A DNA stretch of 64,000 nt. Origin: Eikenella corrodens. GTDB taxonomy: Bacteria > Pseudomonadota > Gammaproteobacteria > Burkholderiales > Neisseriaceae. A model generated the notes under the pieces. It was not told where the DNA came from and did not search any database. It saw only the letters and a program-made list of their open reading frames with translations. This document shows positions 9,684 to 19,748 of the stretch, piece after piece. A program made the translations under genes and the position numbers. Within the stretch, counting starts at the first letter, position 1. The number at the start of each line of letters is the position of its first letter. The stretch spans positions 2,128,578 through 2,192,577 of the forward strand of contig NZ_LT906482.1 in NCBI RefSeq assembly GCF_900187105.1, in the 5' to 3' direction.

Positions 9684-10679
9684 TTACAACAAATGCGCCA
9701 CCGCCGCGCGTTCGTCTTCCAACTCTTTGAGCGTGATGCCGATACGTTCGCGGCTAAAGTCGTCAATCGGCAAGTCTTTAATCACGCGGTATCCGCCGTT
9801 TTCGCACACCACGGGCAAGCCGAAGATAAGACCTTCGGGGATGCCGTAGGCGCCGTCTGAAGGCACTCCCATGGTTACCCAGCGGCCGTTGCTGCCGAGC
9901 ACCCAGTCGCGGATGTGTTCGATGGCGGCGTTGGCGGCTGAGGCAGCGGAAGAGAGGCCGCGCGCTTCGATGATGGCGGCGCCGCGTTTGGCCACGGTGG
10001 GCAGGAAGTGTTCGGTGTTCCATTGTGCATCGCCAATCAACTCTTGCACGCTTTGGCCGTTTACGGTGGCGAAACGGTAGTCGGCATACATGCTGGGGCT
10101 GTGGTTGCCCCATACGCATAATTGATTGATACTATTTACAGAATGGCCGATTTTAAGGGCGATTTGATTGAGAGCCCGGTTGTGGTCGAGGCGCAGCATG
10201 GCGGTGAAATTGCGTGCGGGCAGGTCGGGCGCGGATTTCATGGCTATATAAGCGTTGGTGTTGGCAGGGTTGCCCACTACGAGCACTTTCACGTTGCGGC
10301 TAGCCACCTTGTTCAACGCGGCGCCCTGCGCGGTGAAGATATTGGCATTGGCATGCAGCAGATCGGCACGTTCCATGCCTTTGCTGCGCGGGCGGGCACC
10401 GACCAAAATAGCGATTTCGGCATCTTGAAATGCGGCTTCGGGGTCGCTGGTGGCAAACACATCAGCCAGCAGCGGGAAGGCGCAGTCGTGCAGCTCCATA
10501 ATCACGCCCTGTACGGCCTGCTGCGCTTGCGGCAAATCGAGCAGTTGCAGGATAACGGGCTGGTCTGCGCCGAGCATATCGCCGGCGGCAATGCGGAATA
10601 ATAAAGAGTAGGCAATCTGGCCGGCAGCGCCGGTTACAGCTACGCGGACGGGGGCTTTTGGCGTGTTGGTGTGGGTCAT
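9684..10679 (-). CDS. mdh: Malate dehydrogenase (NAD-dependent)
   Basis: TCA-cycle enzyme interconverting malate and oxaloacetate. The 331 residues are of the cytosolic-type malate dehydrogenase found in Neisseria and many other bacteria. The Rossmann motif is GAAGQI (17-22), followed by [19 protein letters not shown] with the Asp of the relay, and [11 protein letters not shown] with the catalytic His. The frame extends 37 codons further upstream, but that part translates DUS-containing [11 protein letters not shown] is chosen as the natural start. The nearby sdh cluster is divergent from it. Confidence 0.95.
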   Translation of the reverse strand: MTHTNTPKAPVRVAVTGAAGQIAYSLLFRIAAGDMLGADQPVILQLLDLPQAQQAVQGVIMELHDCAFPLLADVFATSDPEAAFQDAEIAILVGARPRSKGMERADLLHANANIFTAQGAALNKVASRNVKVLVVGNPANTNAYIAMKSAPDLPARNFTAMLRLDHNRALNQIALKIGHSVNSINQLCVWGNHSPSMYADYRFATVNGQSVQELIGDAQWNTEHFLPTVAKRGAAIIEARGLSSAASAANAAIEHIRDWVLGSNGRWVTMGVPSDGAYGIPEGLIFGLPVVCENGGYRVIKDLPIDDFSRERIGITLKELEDERAAVAHLL

Positions 10680-10925
10680 GGCTTGATGTAGTGAAGTGAG
10701 GATGAATATTAAAGTGTGCAATGCTGCCACAGATTTTTCAGGTAGCCTGAGGCAGCGTGTAAAGCGCGTTATGATACAGAAAGTTGGCATATTTGTGGCA
10801 CTTTTCCATTATTTTATATTAAGAACAAGGGCAAACGCGATGTCGAATAACCGGATTATTTATCTGACAATTAACTAAAATCCTTTAGGCAAGCAATCAT
10901 CCATTTTGATGTTCGCTATGTTAAG

Positions 10926-10954
10926 TTGATTTAAAACAAAGGCTGCTATATGAT
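10926..10954 (+). promoter_or_regulatory. Sigma-70-type promoter for the sdh operon
   Basis: TTGATT (10926-10931), a 17-base spacer and TATGAT (10949-10954) make a good housekeeping promoter. Transcription would start near 10961, leaving a leader of about 145 bases with one DUS copy (11006-11017). The rest of 10680-11106 holds a DUS at 10737-10748 and nothing else recognisable. Confidence 0.6.
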
Positions 10955-11106
10955 TTATAGCTGGGCGAACGCGGCCGGCTTTCGGTTGCCGCGCCTTGCC
11001 CGAAAAGGCTACCTGAAAATATTTTCAAGCATACTCAGGCAGCTTTATGGTTTTGAGTGCCGGCTGCGGCCGGTTTGGGATATTGCCAATCTGAGGAAGT
11101 TTCGCC

Positions 11107-11484
11107 ATGCGAACGACTAACAGACCGATATTCCTGGACATCATCAGCATCCGGCTGCCGATTCCGGGGATTGTTTCCATTCTGCACCGCATCAGCGGCG
11201 TGCTGTTGTTTATCAGCCTGCCGCTTCTGTTGTGGCTGCTTGCCGGCACGCTGGATAATGCCGCTGCCTTTGAATCTTATCGCGCCTTCGTGGCTCATCC
11301 GCTGGTGAAAATCGGCCTAATCGGGCTGTTGTGGGCTTATTTGCACCACTTCTTTGCCGGCATCCGCTTCCTGTTTTTGGATGCGCACAAAGGCCTGGCG
11401 CTGAACACTGCCCGCACCACCGCCAAAACCGTGATGGCGCTGGCTTTGATCTGCACCGCAATTTTGGGAGTATGGCTATGGTAG
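11107..11484 (+). CDS. sdhC: Succinate dehydrogenase cytochrome b556 subunit
   Basis: Membrane anchor of complex II (125 residues, three transmembrane helices at about 25-47, 65-85 and 103-124). The signature RLPIPGIVSILHRISG holds residues of the quinone site and ligand region, and the later HHFFAGIRFLFLD holds the haem-ligand histidines. GAGGAAG lies eight bases before the ATG. Its stop overlaps the sdhD start by seven bases, indicating translational coupling. Confidence 0.94.
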   Translation: MRTTNRPIFLDIISIRLPIPGIVSILHRISGVLLFISLPLLLWLLAGTLDNAAAFESYRAFVAHPLVKIGLIGLLWAYLHHFFAGIRFLFLDAHKGLALNTARTTAKTVMALALICTAILGVWLW

Positions 11485-11819
11485 ACCGCAAACTTACCGG
11501 CGCACACTACGGCCTGCGCGATTGGGCGATGCAGCGCGCCACCGCGGTGCTGATGCTGATTTACACCGTCGCGCTGATTGTATTCCTGCTCGCACTGCCG
11601 GGCGACTACGCCGCATGGCAGGCATTTTTTGGCCAAACTTGGGTGAAAGTGTTTACCCAAATCAGCTTCATCGCGCTGTTTCTGCATGCCTGGGTAGGTA
11701 TCCGCGATTTGTGGATGGACTACATCAAGCCGTTCGGCCTGCGCCTGTTCCTTCAGGTAGCCACCATCGTTTGGCTGGCAGGCTGCATGGTTTACTCGGT
11801 TAAAGTGATTTGGGGTTGA
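11478..11819 (+). CDS. sdhD: Succinate dehydrogenase membrane anchor subunit
   Basis: Second complex II membrane anchor, 113 residues with three transmembrane helices. The motif [11 protein letters not shown] near the start and [15 protein letters not shown] are typical; the histidine in FLHAW is the likely haem ligand. The ATG at 11478 is seven bases after GGGAG. A nearer in-frame ATG at 11472 has no room for ribosome binding. A variant DUS near 11752 encodes LQVAT. It ends five bases before sdhA. Confidence 0.93.
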   Translation: MVDRKLTGAHYGLRDWAMQRATAVLMLIYTVALIVFLLALPGDYAAWQAFFGQTWVKVFTQISFIALFLHAWVGIRDLWMDYIKPFGLRLFLQVATIVWLAGCMVYSVKVIWG

Positions 11820-11824
11820 ACAAG

Positions 11825-13588
11825 ATGACTTATCCTATCCGAAAATTCGATGCCGTTATCGTTGGCGGCGGCGGTGCCGGCCTGCGTGCGGCGCTGCAAC
11901 TTTCCAAAGCCGGCCTCAACACCGCCGTGCTCTCCAAAGTATTTCCCACCCGCTCCCACACCGTGGCCGCGCAGGGCGGCATTTCTGCCTCGCTGGGCAA
12001 TGTGCAGGAAGACCGCTGGGATTGGCACATGTACGACACCGTGAAAGGCTCCGATTGGCTCGGCGACCAAGACGCCATCGAATTCATGTGCCGCCGCGCG
12101 CCCGAAGCTGTGATTGAGCTGGAACACATGGGTATGCCGTTCGACCGCGTGGAAAGCGGCAAAATCTACCAGCGCCCCTTCGGCGGCCATACCGCCGAGT
12201 TCGGCAAACGCGCCGTAGAACGCGCCTGCGCCGTGGCCGACCGCACCGGCCATGCCATGCTGCACACGCTCTATCAGCAAAACGTGCGCGCCAACACCCA
12301 ATTCTTCGTGGAATGGACCGCACTCGACCTCATCCGCAACGAAGAAGGCGATGCAGTGGGCATCACTGCCATGGAAATGGAAAGCGGCGATGTGTATATC
12401 TTCCACGCCAAAACCATCCTGTTCGCCACCGGCGGTGCCGGCCGCATCTATGCCTCTTCCACCAACGCCTTCATGAACACCGGCGACGGCCTGGGCATCT
12501 GTGCCCGTGCCGGCATCCCGCTGGAAGATATGGAATTTTGGCAATTCCACCCCACCGGCGTGGCCGGTGCGGGCGTGCTGATTACCGAAGGCGTGCGCGG
12601 CGAAGGCGGTATCTTGCTCAACGCCGACGGCGAACGCTTTATGGAGCGTTACGCCCCCACCGTGAAAGACCTCGCTTCGCGCGACGTCGTTTCCCGCGCC
12701 ATGTCGCTAGAAATTCTGGAAGGTCGCGGCTGCGGCAAAAACAAAGACCACGTTTTGCTGAAAATCGACCACATCGGCGCAGAGAAAATCATGTCCAAGC
12801 TGCCCGGTATCCGCGAGATTTCCATCAACTTCGCCGGCGTTGATCCGATTAAAGACCCGATTCCCGTGGTGCCCACCGTGCACTACATGATGGGCGGTAT
12901 TCCCACCAACTACTTGGGCGAAGTGGTTGCGCCGAAAGACGGCAATCCCGAAGCCGTTGTGCCCGGCCTGTATGCCGCTGGCGAATGCGCCTGTGCCTCA
13001 GTGCACGGTGCCAACCGCCTCGGCACCAACTCCCTGCTCGATTTGGTGGTGTTCGGCAAATCTGCCGGCGACAGCATGATTGAGTTCATCAAGCAGAATC
13101 CCGACATCAAACCGCTGCCCGAAAACGCCGGTGCGCTCACCGAACAACGCCTGGCACGGCTGAACAGCCAAACCGGCGGTGAAAACGTAGACGTGCTGCG
13201 CGGCGAACTGCAACGCACACTGCAACGCCACGCCGGCGTATTCCGCACCGACGCCATTCTGAAAGAAGGCGTGGACAAAGTACTTGCCTTGGTAGAACGC
13301 AACAAACACACCGAAATCGGCGACAAGAGCATGGTGTGGAACACCGCCCGCATCGAAGCGCTGGAACTCGACAACATGATGGAAGTGGCCAAAGCCACCA
13401 TGATTGCTGCCGAAGCCCGCAAAGAATCGCGCGGCGCCCACGCCTCCGACGACCACCCCGAGCGCGATGACGAAAACTGGATGAAGCACAGCCTGTTCTA
13501 CTCCGCCGACAACAGCCTGGCCTACAAGCCCGTGCACACCCAACCGCTCAGCGTGGAATACATCAAGCCTGCCAAGCGTATTTACTAG
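11825..13588 (+). CDS. sdhA: Succinate dehydrogenase flavoprotein subunit
   Basis: Catalytic FAD subunit of complex II, 587 residues (E. coli 588). The dinucleotide-binding motif is VGGGGAG (13-19), and His45 in [10 protein letters not shown] is the covalent FAD attachment site. WQFHPTG and TEGVRGEGG line the dicarboxylate site, and [13 protein letters not shown] ends the FAD domain. The ATG at 11825 gives the family N-terminus ([11 protein letters not shown]); an upstream ATG at 11810 would overlap sdhD. Confidence 0.97.
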   Translation: MTYPIRKFDAVIVGGGGAGLRAALQLSKAGLNTAVLSKVFPTRSHTVAAQGGISASLGNVQEDRWDWHMYDTVKGSDWLGDQDAIEFMCRRAPEAVIELEHMGMPFDRVESGKIYQRPFGGHTAEFGKRAVERACAVADRTGHAMLHTLYQQNVRANTQFFVEWTALDLIRNEEGDAVGITAMEMESGDVYIFHAKTILFATGGAGRIYASSTNAFMNTGDGLGICARAGIPLEDMEFWQFHPTGVAGAGVLITEGVRGEGGILLNADGERFMERYAPTVKDLASRDVVSRAMSLEILEGRGCGKNKDHVLLKIDHIGAEKIMSKLPGIREISINFAGVDPIKDPIPVVPTVHYMMGGIPTNYLGEVVAPKDGNPEAVVPGLYAAGECACASVHGANRLGTNSLLDLVVFGKSAGDSMIEFIKQNPDIKPLPENAGALTEQRLARLNSQTGGENVDVLRGELQRTLQRHAGVFRTDAILKEGVDKVLALVERNKHTEIGDKSMVWNTARIEALELDNMMEVAKATMIAAEARKESRGAHASDDHPERDDENWMKHSLFYSADNSLAYKPVHTQPLSVEYIKPAKRIY

Positions 13589-13611
13589 AATAAAAACAAC
13601 TATCTGGAATT

Positions 13612-13650
13612 TTCAGGTAGCCCTTCCATGCTGCATTGAGGCTACCTGAG
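13612..13650 (+). terminator. DUS hairpin inside the sdh operon (sdhA-sdhB gap)
   Basis: TTCAGGTAGCC (13612-13622) and GGCTACCTGAG (13640-13650) form an 11-bp stem with a 17-base loop and no T-run. It lies between co-oriented subunits of one complex. It is more likely a partial attenuator or mRNA-stabilising hairpin than a full terminator. Confidence 0.45.
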
Positions 13651-13681
13651 AATACTGCCGCACCAAACCGAAGGAACACCC

Positions 13682-14389
13682 ATGGAAACTATCCGCCTCA
13701 AAGTGTACCGCTACAACCCCGATACCGATGCCAAACCCTACATGCAGGACTACGAGCTCGAAATCGAGCCCACCGACGTGAAGCTGCTCGACGCCATCAT
13801 GAAGCTCAAAGCCAAAGATGACAGTCTCTCCTTCCGCCGCTCCTGCCGCGAAGGCATCTGCGGCTCGGACGGCATGAACATCAACGGCAAAAACGGCCTC
13901 GCCTGCCTCACCGATATCCGCAGCCTCAAGCAGCCCATCGTATTGCGCCCCCTGCCCGGTCTGCCCGTCATCCGCGACCTCATCGTGGACATGACCCAAT
14001 TCTTCAAGCAATATCATTCCATCAAACCCTATGTGGTCAACGACAACCCTGTCGACCCACAGCAGGAACGCCTGCAAAGCCAGGCCGAGCGCGCCGAGCT
14101 GGACGGCTTGTATGAATGCATCCTCTGCGCCTGCTGCTCTACCGCTTGCCCCTCCTTCTGGTGGAACCCCGACAAATTCGTCGGCCCATCCGGCCTCTTG
14201 AATGCCTACCGATTCATCGCCGACACCCGCGACACCATTACCAACGAACGTTTGGACAACCTCAACGACCCCTACCGCCTGTTCCGCTGCCACACCATCA
14301 TGAACTGCGTAGACGTTTGCCCCAAACACCTCAACCCCACCCGCGCCATCGGCAAGATCAAAGAAATCATGCTCAAACGCGTGGTATAG
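13682..14389 (+). CDS. sdhB: Succinate dehydrogenase iron-sulfur subunit
   Basis: Electron-transfer subunit of complex II, 235 residues. The N-terminal 2Fe-2S domain has Cys55, Cys60, Asp63 and Cys75. The C-terminal part has CILCACCSTAC (4Fe-4S, from Cys146) and CHTIMNCVDVCP (3Fe-4S). It is separated from sdhA by 93 bases with a hairpin. A ribosome site (GAAGGAA) precedes the ATG. Confidence 0.97.
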   Translation: METIRLKVYRYNPDTDAKPYMQDYELEIEPTDVKLLDAIMKLKAKDDSLSFRRSCREGICGSDGMNINGKNGLACLTDIRSLKQPIVLRPLPGLPVIRDLIVDMTQFFKQYHSIKPYVVNDNPVDPQQERLQSQAERAELDGLYECILCACCSTACPSFWWNPDKFVGPSGLLNAYRFIADTRDTITNERLDNLNDPYRLFRCHTIMNCVDVCPKHLNPTRAIGKIKEIMLKRVV

Positions 14390-14397
14390 TGGATGAT

Positions 14398-14454
14398 CTG
14401 CAGCCAGTACAGTCTTACCTGCCTAGCCGTACTGGCTGTATTGTCTGCAGCCAG
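14398..14454 (+). other. Stem-loop between sdhB and sdhE
   Basis: CAGCCAGTAC (14401-14410) pairs perfectly with GTACTGGCTG (14429-14438) over an 18-base loop. CTGCAGCCAG also occurs twice directly (14398 and 14445). No T-run follows. It could stabilise or attenuate the sdhB-sdhE message. Confidence 0.4.
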
Positions 14455-14492
14455 CCTCCTTATCCCCAGTTAAATAATCTGATAGATAAGCC

Positions 14493-14753
14493 ATGTCCAC
14501 CTTTGACGACACCGCCAAACGCCGCCTGCGCTTCCAAACCCGGCGCGGCCTGCTGGAGCTCGATATTCTGCTGAAGCAGTTTATGGCCGCCGAATTCGAC
14601 CGCCTGAGCGATGCCGAGCTAACCGTATTCACCGAACTGCTCGCCCTGCCCGACCCCGAATTATTCGCCCAACTCAACGGCCAAAACCCTGCTGCCAATG
14701 CCGAAAGTGCAGCCTTATTGGATAAAATCCGCAGCAGCCGGCGCACTGATTAA
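14493..14753 (+). CDS. sdhE: FAD assembly factor for succinate dehydrogenase (SdhE/YgfY family)
   Basis: Small cytosolic helical protein of 86 residues that helps attach FAD covalently to SdhA. The family's RGxxE motif appears as RRGLLELD (residues 18-25), followed by the five-helix pattern and LLALPDPEL near the middle. Its place right after sdhB supports the call; in Neisseria the same gene precedes gltA. Confidence 0.92.
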   Translation: MSTFDDTAKRRLRFQTRRGLLELDILLKQFMAAEFDRLSDAELTVFTELLALPDPELFAQLNGQNPAANAESAALLDKIRSSRRTD

Positions 14754-14820
14754 ACCGCATTCCCTTGAGGCTACCTGAAAGCGTAACTTTGAAGTTCGCA
14801 CATATAAAATTCAGACACAT

Positions 14821-14879
14821 AAGGCTACCTGAAAGCAGCGCAGAGTTTCTGCCAAGCCAAAGTTTCAGGTAGCCTTTTT
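14821..14879 (+). terminator. DUS terminator after sdhE
   Basis: AAGGCTACCTGAAA (14821-14834) and TTTCAGGTAGCCTTTTT (14863-14879) form a stem with a 28-base loop and a clear T-run, about 70 bases after the sdhE stop. Confidence 0.65.
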
Positions 14880-15060
14880 CTTTACCGACCACAGCCGGCA
14901 CTCAAGTACGCCGAAAGCAACTTTAACATTCCGGCTTTCAGGTAGCCTCTTTCCTCCATCTTTCCTGTTTCATCAATAGCTCACTATCCCTACAGCACCC
15001 ACCCTCTGCTGCCAGCCCACGCCCATCCCGCCGAGCCTGCTGCAAAAGGGATTTTTCTTA

Positions 15061-15089
15061 TTGACGTTCCCCATATCGGGTCGTATTAT
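15061..15089 (+). promoter_or_regulatory. Strong sigma-70-type promoter for sucA
   Basis: TTGACG (15061-15066), exactly 17 bases, then TATTAT (15084-15089): five of six consensus matches in each box. It is the best-matching promoter I saw in the window, and it lies about 410 bases before sucA. Confidence 0.7.
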
Positions 15090-15508
15090 TCAGCCGTTAT
15101 ACCGGCGTTTGGCAAACTTCCAGCAACATTTCTGCCGCTGCCTGGTAAACCCCTGAAACTCAACGAAAGGCCGGGCTGATTCCAGAATCTTAGCGACAAA
15201 AAGAACAACCTTTTCAGGTAGCCGGCTTCGAGTTTTTATCATATTCCCCTCCCCGGCCATTCCACCGCGCCAGATTCTCCATCCCTCCTTTCCAAACAAA
15301 CAATTTCCTGCGCCAAGCGCAATCAGGATGCCAGCAAAAGGCTACCTGAAAATGCTTATTCCGAATCGCCATACTCATTTTTAGCCGCCTGCCGTGTGGC
15401 GATTCGGAATCGGCATTCGCTGCAGATAGGATAAAGGCTGCCCGCTTAGGCAGCCCGATAAGCAAGCGTGCTGCTCTTCAAACCTTCACCTTAAATAAGG
15501 ATCTTGCC

Positions 15509-18325
15509 ATGATGAAAGAACAAAGTAGTTTGTCCTACCTATACGGTACCAACGTCCCGTATATTGAAGATTTGTACGAAGCCTATCTGAGCTCCCCTGA
15601 CTCCGTGGACAGCCAATGGCGGCAGTATTTCGACCAAGTGGCCGCCATGCCCGGCAACACTCCGAAAGATGTGGCGCACCGCCCGATTCAGGAAGCCTTT
15701 GCCAACTTGGCACAGCAGCGCGGCGGCGCAGCCGCGGGCGGCGTGGATTTTGCCGCCATGCAGAAGCAAGTGGCCGTGTTGAGCCTGATTTCCGCCTACC
15801 GCTCCTTGGGCAACCGCGCTGCCGACCTCAACCCGCTCGACCGCACCCATATCAGACAACTGCCCGAGCTCGATCCCAAAACCTACGGCCTCACTGATGC
15901 CGACATGAACACCCCTTTCCATGTCGGCACCGATCTTTCAGGTAGCCCCAAGCTGCCCCTGGCCGAAATCATCCGCCATCTGAAACAAATCTACTGCGGC
16001 CCCCTGGCATTGGAATACATGCACATTCCCGACACCGCCGAACGCGAATGGCTGCAGGCACGTTTGGAAGCCAACGGCGCCCGCCCGCAGTTTGATGCCG
16101 AGACTAAACGCCTCATCCTGAAAGAAATCACCGCCGCCGAAACCATGGAGCGCTATCTGCACACCCGTTATGTGGGCCAGAAACGCTTCTCGCTCGAAGG
16201 CGGCGAAAGCACCGTGCCCGCGCTGAACCATCTGATCCGCGCCTCCACCGAAAAAGGTGTGCAGGAAATCGTAATCGGCATGGCGCACCGCGGCCGCTTA
16301 AACGTGTTGGTAAACACCATGGGCAAAGCCCCGCAAGCCATTTTCGACGAGTTCGAAGGCAAAGTGGACGCCAAATTCCCCAGCGGCGACGTGAAATACC
16401 ACATGGGCTTCAGCTCCGACGTGCCCACCCCGCACGGCCCGGTGCACCTCTCTTTGGCCTACAACCCCTCACACTTGGAAATCACCAACCCCGTGATTGA
16501 AGGCTCCGTACGCGCCCGCCAAGACCACCGCGGTGCCGAAGGCCGCAAACAAGTGCTGCCCATCCTCACCCACGGCGACTCCGCCTTCATCGGTTTGGGC
16601 GTGAACCAATCTACTTTCAATATGTCGCAAACCCGCGGCTACAGCACCGGCGGCACCATCCACTTCGTGATCAACAACCAAGTGGGCTTCACCACTTCCG
16701 ATCCGCGCGACACCCGCTCCATCCTGTATTGCACCGACATCGCCAAGATGGTGAGCGCGCCGATTCTGCATGTGAACGGCGACGACCCGGAAGCCGTGTG
16801 CCACGCCGCCCAAATCGCGCTGGACTACCGCACTACCTTCCAGAAAGACATCGTGATCGATTTGGTGTGCTACCGCAAACTCGGCCACAACGAGGGCGAC
16901 GATCCCACCCTGACCCAGCCTCTGATGTACAAACAAGTGGCCGCACACCCCGGCTCCCGCGCCGTGTATGCCGAGCAGCTGATTAAAGAAGGCGTGGTCA
17001 CCAAGGAAGAAGCCGAAAAACTCATCAGCGACTACCGCGCCGCGATGGACAAAGGCGACCGCATCCAGGAAATCCTGCCTGAGCAGAAACGCGAACACGC
17101 AGTGGATTGGAGCAAATACCAGCCCATCAGCTGGCGCACTCCGGTGAAAACTGCTCTGCCTGCTGCCGAAATCAAACGCCTGACCGACCGCTTCACCGAC
17201 ATCCCCGCTGATGTGAAACTGCACAATACCGTGAAGAAAATCATCGAAAACCGCAAAGCCATGGCTGTTGGCGAGCAAGCTATTGACTGGGGTATGGCCG
17301 AAACCATCGCCTACGCCAGCCTGCTCGAAGCCGGCCACGACATCCGCATTTCCGGCGAAGACTCCGGCCGCGGCACCTTCTCACACCGCCACGCCGTGCT
17401 GCACGACCAAAACCGTGCCGAACGCACCGGCGGCGTGTATATCCCGCTGCAACACATCAGCGAAAAACAAGGCCGCTTCAACGTCATCGATTCCATCCTG
17501 AACGAAGAAGCCGTGATGGCCTACGAATACGGCTATGCCTCCTCCGCACCGGAAGACCTGGTGATTTGGGAAGCCCAGTTCGGCGACTTCGCCAACGGCG
17601 CGCAAATCGCCATCGACCAATTCATCACCTCCGGCGAAACCAAATGGGGACGCTGGTGCGGCCTCACCGTTATCCTGCCGCACGGCTACGACGGCCAAGG
17701 CCCGGAACACTCTTCCGCCCGCGTAGAACGCTGGCTGCAACTGTGTGCCGAAGAAAACATCCAAGTGCTGATGATGTCTGAAGCATCGCAGATGTTCCAT
17801 GCCCTGCGCCGCCAGATTCTGCGCCCCTACCGCAAACCGCTGGTGATTTTCATGTCCAAACGCCTGCTGCGCCTCAAAGACGCCTGCAGCCCACTGGCCA
17901 ACTTCACCGACGGCGAATTCCGCCTTGTGATCGGCGACACCGTACAAGGTCGCGATCAAGACGTGAAACGCGTGATTCTGTGTGCCGGCCAGGTGTACTA
18001 CGATTTGGCCAAAGCCCGCGCCGACAAAGGCTTGGAAAAAGACATCGCCATCGTTCGCGTCGAGCAGCTCTACCCCTTCCCCTACGAAGAAGTGGCCGCC
18101 GAACTCAAACGCTTCCCGAACGCCACCGAAATCATGTGGGCACAGGAAGAGCCGAAAAACCAAGGCGCTTGGTACCAAATCCGCCACCGTCTGGAAAAAG
18201 TGCTCGGCGCCAACCATCGCCTCACCACCGCCAGCCGCCCGGCCAGCGCCTCGCCCGCCGTCGGCTATGCTGTGAAACACAAAGCCGGTTTGGACGGCCT
18301 GCTTGAAGACGCGATGAAACTCTAA
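15509..18325 (+). CDS. sucA: 2-oxoglutarate dehydrogenase E1 component
   Basis: Thiamine-diphosphate enzyme that decarboxylates 2-oxoglutarate and passes the succinyl group to SucB. The 938 residues match the family length. SYLYGTNVPYIEDLY at the N-terminus is the E2-binding region. IGMAHRGRLNVL, HGDSAFIGLG and NNQVGFTT mark the ThDP/Mg site, and GEDSGRGTFSHRHAVLHDQ the transketolase-like domain. AAGGA stands nine bases before the ATG. A variant DUS near 15938 encodes LSGSP. A DUS hairpin separates it from sucB. Confidence 0.97.
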   Translation: MMKEQSSLSYLYGTNVPYIEDLYEAYLSSPDSVDSQWRQYFDQVAAMPGNTPKDVAHRPIQEAFANLAQQRGGAAAGGVDFAAMQKQVAVLSLISAYRSLGNRAADLNPLDRTHIRQLPELDPKTYGLTDADMNTPFHVGTDLSGSPKLPLAEIIRHLKQIYCGPLALEYMHIPDTAEREWLQARLEANGARPQFDAETKRLILKEITAAETMERYLHTRYVGQKRFSLEGGESTVPALNHLIRASTEKGVQEIVIGMAHRGRLNVLVNTMGKAPQAIFDEFEGKVDAKFPSGDVKYHMGFSSDVPTPHGPVHLSLAYNPSHLEITNPVIEGSVRARQDHRGAEGRKQVLPILTHGDSAFIGLGVNQSTFNMSQTRGYSTGGTIHFVINNQVGFTTSDPRDTRSILYCTDIAKMVSAPILHVNGDDPEAVCHAAQIALDYRTTFQKDIVIDLVCYRKLGHNEGDDPTLTQPLMYKQVAAHPGSRAVYAEQLIKEGVVTKEEAEKLISDYRAAMDKGDRIQEILPEQKREHAVDWSKYQPISWRTPVKTALPAAEIKRLTDRFTDIPADVKLHNTVKKIIENRKAMAVGEQAIDWGMAETIAYASLLEAGHDIRISGEDSGRGTFSHRHAVLHDQNRAERTGGVYIPLQHISEKQGRFNVIDSILNEEAVMAYEYGYASSAPEDLVIWEAQFGDFANGAQIAIDQFITSGETKWGRWCGLTVILPHGYDGQGPEHSSARVERWLQLCAEENIQVLMMSEASQMFHALRRQILRPYRKPLVIFMSKRLLRLKDACSPLANFTDGEFRLVIGDTVQGRDQDVKRVILCAGQVYYDLAKARADKGLEKDIAIVRVEQLYPFPYEEVAAELKRFPNATEIMWAQEEPKNQGAWYQIRHRLEKVLGANHRLTTASRPASASPAVGYAVKHKAGLDGLLEDAMKL

Positions 18326-18332
18326 AGCGCCA

Positions 18333-18373
18333 AAAGGCTACCTGAAACATGCCAAACCGTTTTCAGGTAGCCT
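18333..18373 (+). terminator. DUS hairpin between sucA and sucB
   Basis: AAAGGCTACCTGAAA (18333-18347) and TTTCAGGTAGCCT (18361-18373) have a short 13-base loop. With no T-run and a co-oriented partner gene 48 bases on, partial read-through is likely. Confidence 0.5.
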
Positions 18374-18421
18374 CCTCAGAACACGATTTACCTATTTTTC
18401 AATTTATTAAAGGATAAAACC

Positions 18422-19615
18422 ATGATTATCGAAATCACCGTACCCCCGCTACCGGAAAGCGTTACCGAAGCCACCCTGATGAGCTGGCACAAGAAGGTGG
18501 GCGACTATGTAAACCGCGACGAAAACCTGATCGACCTCGAAACCGACAAGGTTGTGCTCGAGCTGCCCGCCCAGCAGGCCGGTGTGATTGTGGAAATCAT
18601 CGAACAAGACGGCGCCACCGTTACCGCCGGCCAGCTGTTGGCTAAAATCGACACCGAAGCCAAAGCAGCAGAAGCAGCCCCGGCTGCCGCCCAAGCCACC
18701 GCTGCCGAGCCAGCAGGCCATGTGGCTGCCGCTGGTGCGCGCGCCGGCGTGGCCATGCCCGCCGCCGCCAAACTGGCTGCTGAAAAAGGCGTGGACGTAT
18801 CCGGCGTACAAGGTTCCGGCCGCGACGGCCGTGTGCTGAAAGAAGACGTGGCCGCTATGCCTGCCGCCGCACCCAAAGCCGCTGCCGCCCCGGCCGTGGC
18901 CGTGCCGCTGGGCGACCGCGTAGAACAGCGCGTACCGATGAGCCGCCTGCGCCAGCGTGTGGCCGAACGCCTGCTGCAATCTCAGTCGCAAAACGCCATC
19001 CTCACCACGTTCAACGAGGTGAACATGAAGCCGATTATGGATTTGCGCGCCAAATACAAAGAGAAGTTCGAAAAACAGTATGGCGTGAAACTGGGCTTCA
19101 TGTCCTTCTTCGTGAAAGCCGCCGTGGCCGCGCTGAAGAAATTCCCCGCTGTGAACGCTTCGATTGACGGCAACGACATCGTTTACCACGGCTACTTCGA
19201 CATCGGTATCGCCGTGGGCAGTCCACGCGGCCTGGTGGTGCCGATCCTGCGCAACGTGGATCAGATGAGCATTGCCGAAATCGAACTGGCCATTGTGGAC
19301 TACGCCAACAAAGCCAAGAGCGGCAAAATCGCCATCGAAGACCTCACCGGCGGCACATTCTCCATCACCAACGGCGGCACCTTCGGCTCGATGATGTCCA
19401 CACCCATCATCAACCCGCCGCAATCCGCCATCTTGGGCATGCACGCCACCAAAGAACGCGCCGTGGTGGAAAACGGCCAAGTCGTGGTGCGCCCGATGAT
19501 GTATCTGGCCCTCTCCTACGACCACCGCATCATCGACGGCCGCGAAGCCGTGCTCACTTTGGTTACTATCAAAGAAGCCCTCGAAGACCCGGCCCGACTG
19601 ATTTTAGAAATCTAA
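18422..19615 (+). CDS. sucB: Dihydrolipoyl succinyltransferase (2-oxoglutarate dehydrogenase E2)
   Basis: Core E2 of the 2-oxoglutarate dehydrogenase complex, 397 residues. The lipoyl domain (1-75) carries the lipoylated Lys43 in ETDKVVLEL. An Ala/Pro-rich linker leads to the E3-binding domain ([19 protein letters not shown]), and the catalytic domain ends with [13 protein letters not shown], whose His and Asp are catalytic. The usual downstream lpd (E3) gene is absent; rnhA follows. Confidence 0.97.
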   Translation: MIIEITVPPLPESVTEATLMSWHKKVGDYVNRDENLIDLETDKVVLELPAQQAGVIVEIIEQDGATVTAGQLLAKIDTEAKAAEAAPAAAQATAAEPAGHVAAAGARAGVAMPAAAKLAAEKGVDVSGVQGSGRDGRVLKEDVAAMPAAAPKAAAAPAVAVPLGDRVEQRVPMSRLRQRVAERLLQSQSQNAILTTFNEVNMKPIMDLRAKYKEKFEKQYGVKLGFMSFFVKAAVAALKKFPAVNASIDGNDIVYHGYFDIGIAVGSPRGLVVPILRNVDQMSIAEIELAIVDYANKAKSGKIAIEDLTGGTFSITNGGTFGSMMSTPIINPPQSAILGMHATKERAVVENGQVVVRPMMYLALSYDHRIIDGREAVLTLVTIKEALEDPARLILEI

Positions 19616-19647
19616 CGGTTTCTAAAATCTAAGCGTTTAGCAACATC

Positions 19648-19735
19648 AGGCTACCTGAAAACCCTTTTTTCAGGTAGCCTTACTCTTTTGCCACATCAAA
19701 CATACTAAAGGCTATCTGAAACTTTCAGGTAGCCC
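19648..19735 (+). terminator. Two DUS hairpins after sucB
   Basis: AGGCTACCTGAA (19648-19659) with TTCAGGTAGCCT (19669-19680), then a variant AGGCTATCTGAA facing TTCAGGTAGCCC (19709-19735). These close the suc operon before rnhA. Confidence 0.6.
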
Positions 19736-19748
19736 CAACCCAAACACC

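Larger units (their letters stand above)
14754..15508 (+). other. Gene-free gap and sucA leader (gltA position)
   Basis: No credible gene is present in 755 bases. A DUS terminator follows sdhE, and DUS copies lie at 14768, 14938 and about 15341. A promoter at 15061 starts a leader of about 410 bases. It contains a 14-bp perfect inverted repeat (15358-15371 with 15397-15410, ATTCCGAATCGCCA) and a small GGCTGCC/GGCAGCC hairpin (15436-15455). In Neisseria, gltA (citrate synthase) occupies this position. Confidence 0.6.

Noticed and set aside
9849..9862. Neisseria-like word (CGCCGTCTGAA) in mdh, and similar near-misses at about 39016 and 40067
   Set aside because: Single, inexact matches in genes that otherwise sit among native DUS; not evidence of transfer.
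10696..10878. 60-codon frame upstream of the sdh operon
   Set aside because: It translates a DUS (FSGSLRQ) and promoter DNA, with no ribosome site.
14387..14396. TATAGTGGAT at the end of sdhB, like a Correia end
   Set aside because: No matching opposite end within 110-160 bases; most of it is the sdhB stop region and is probably chance.
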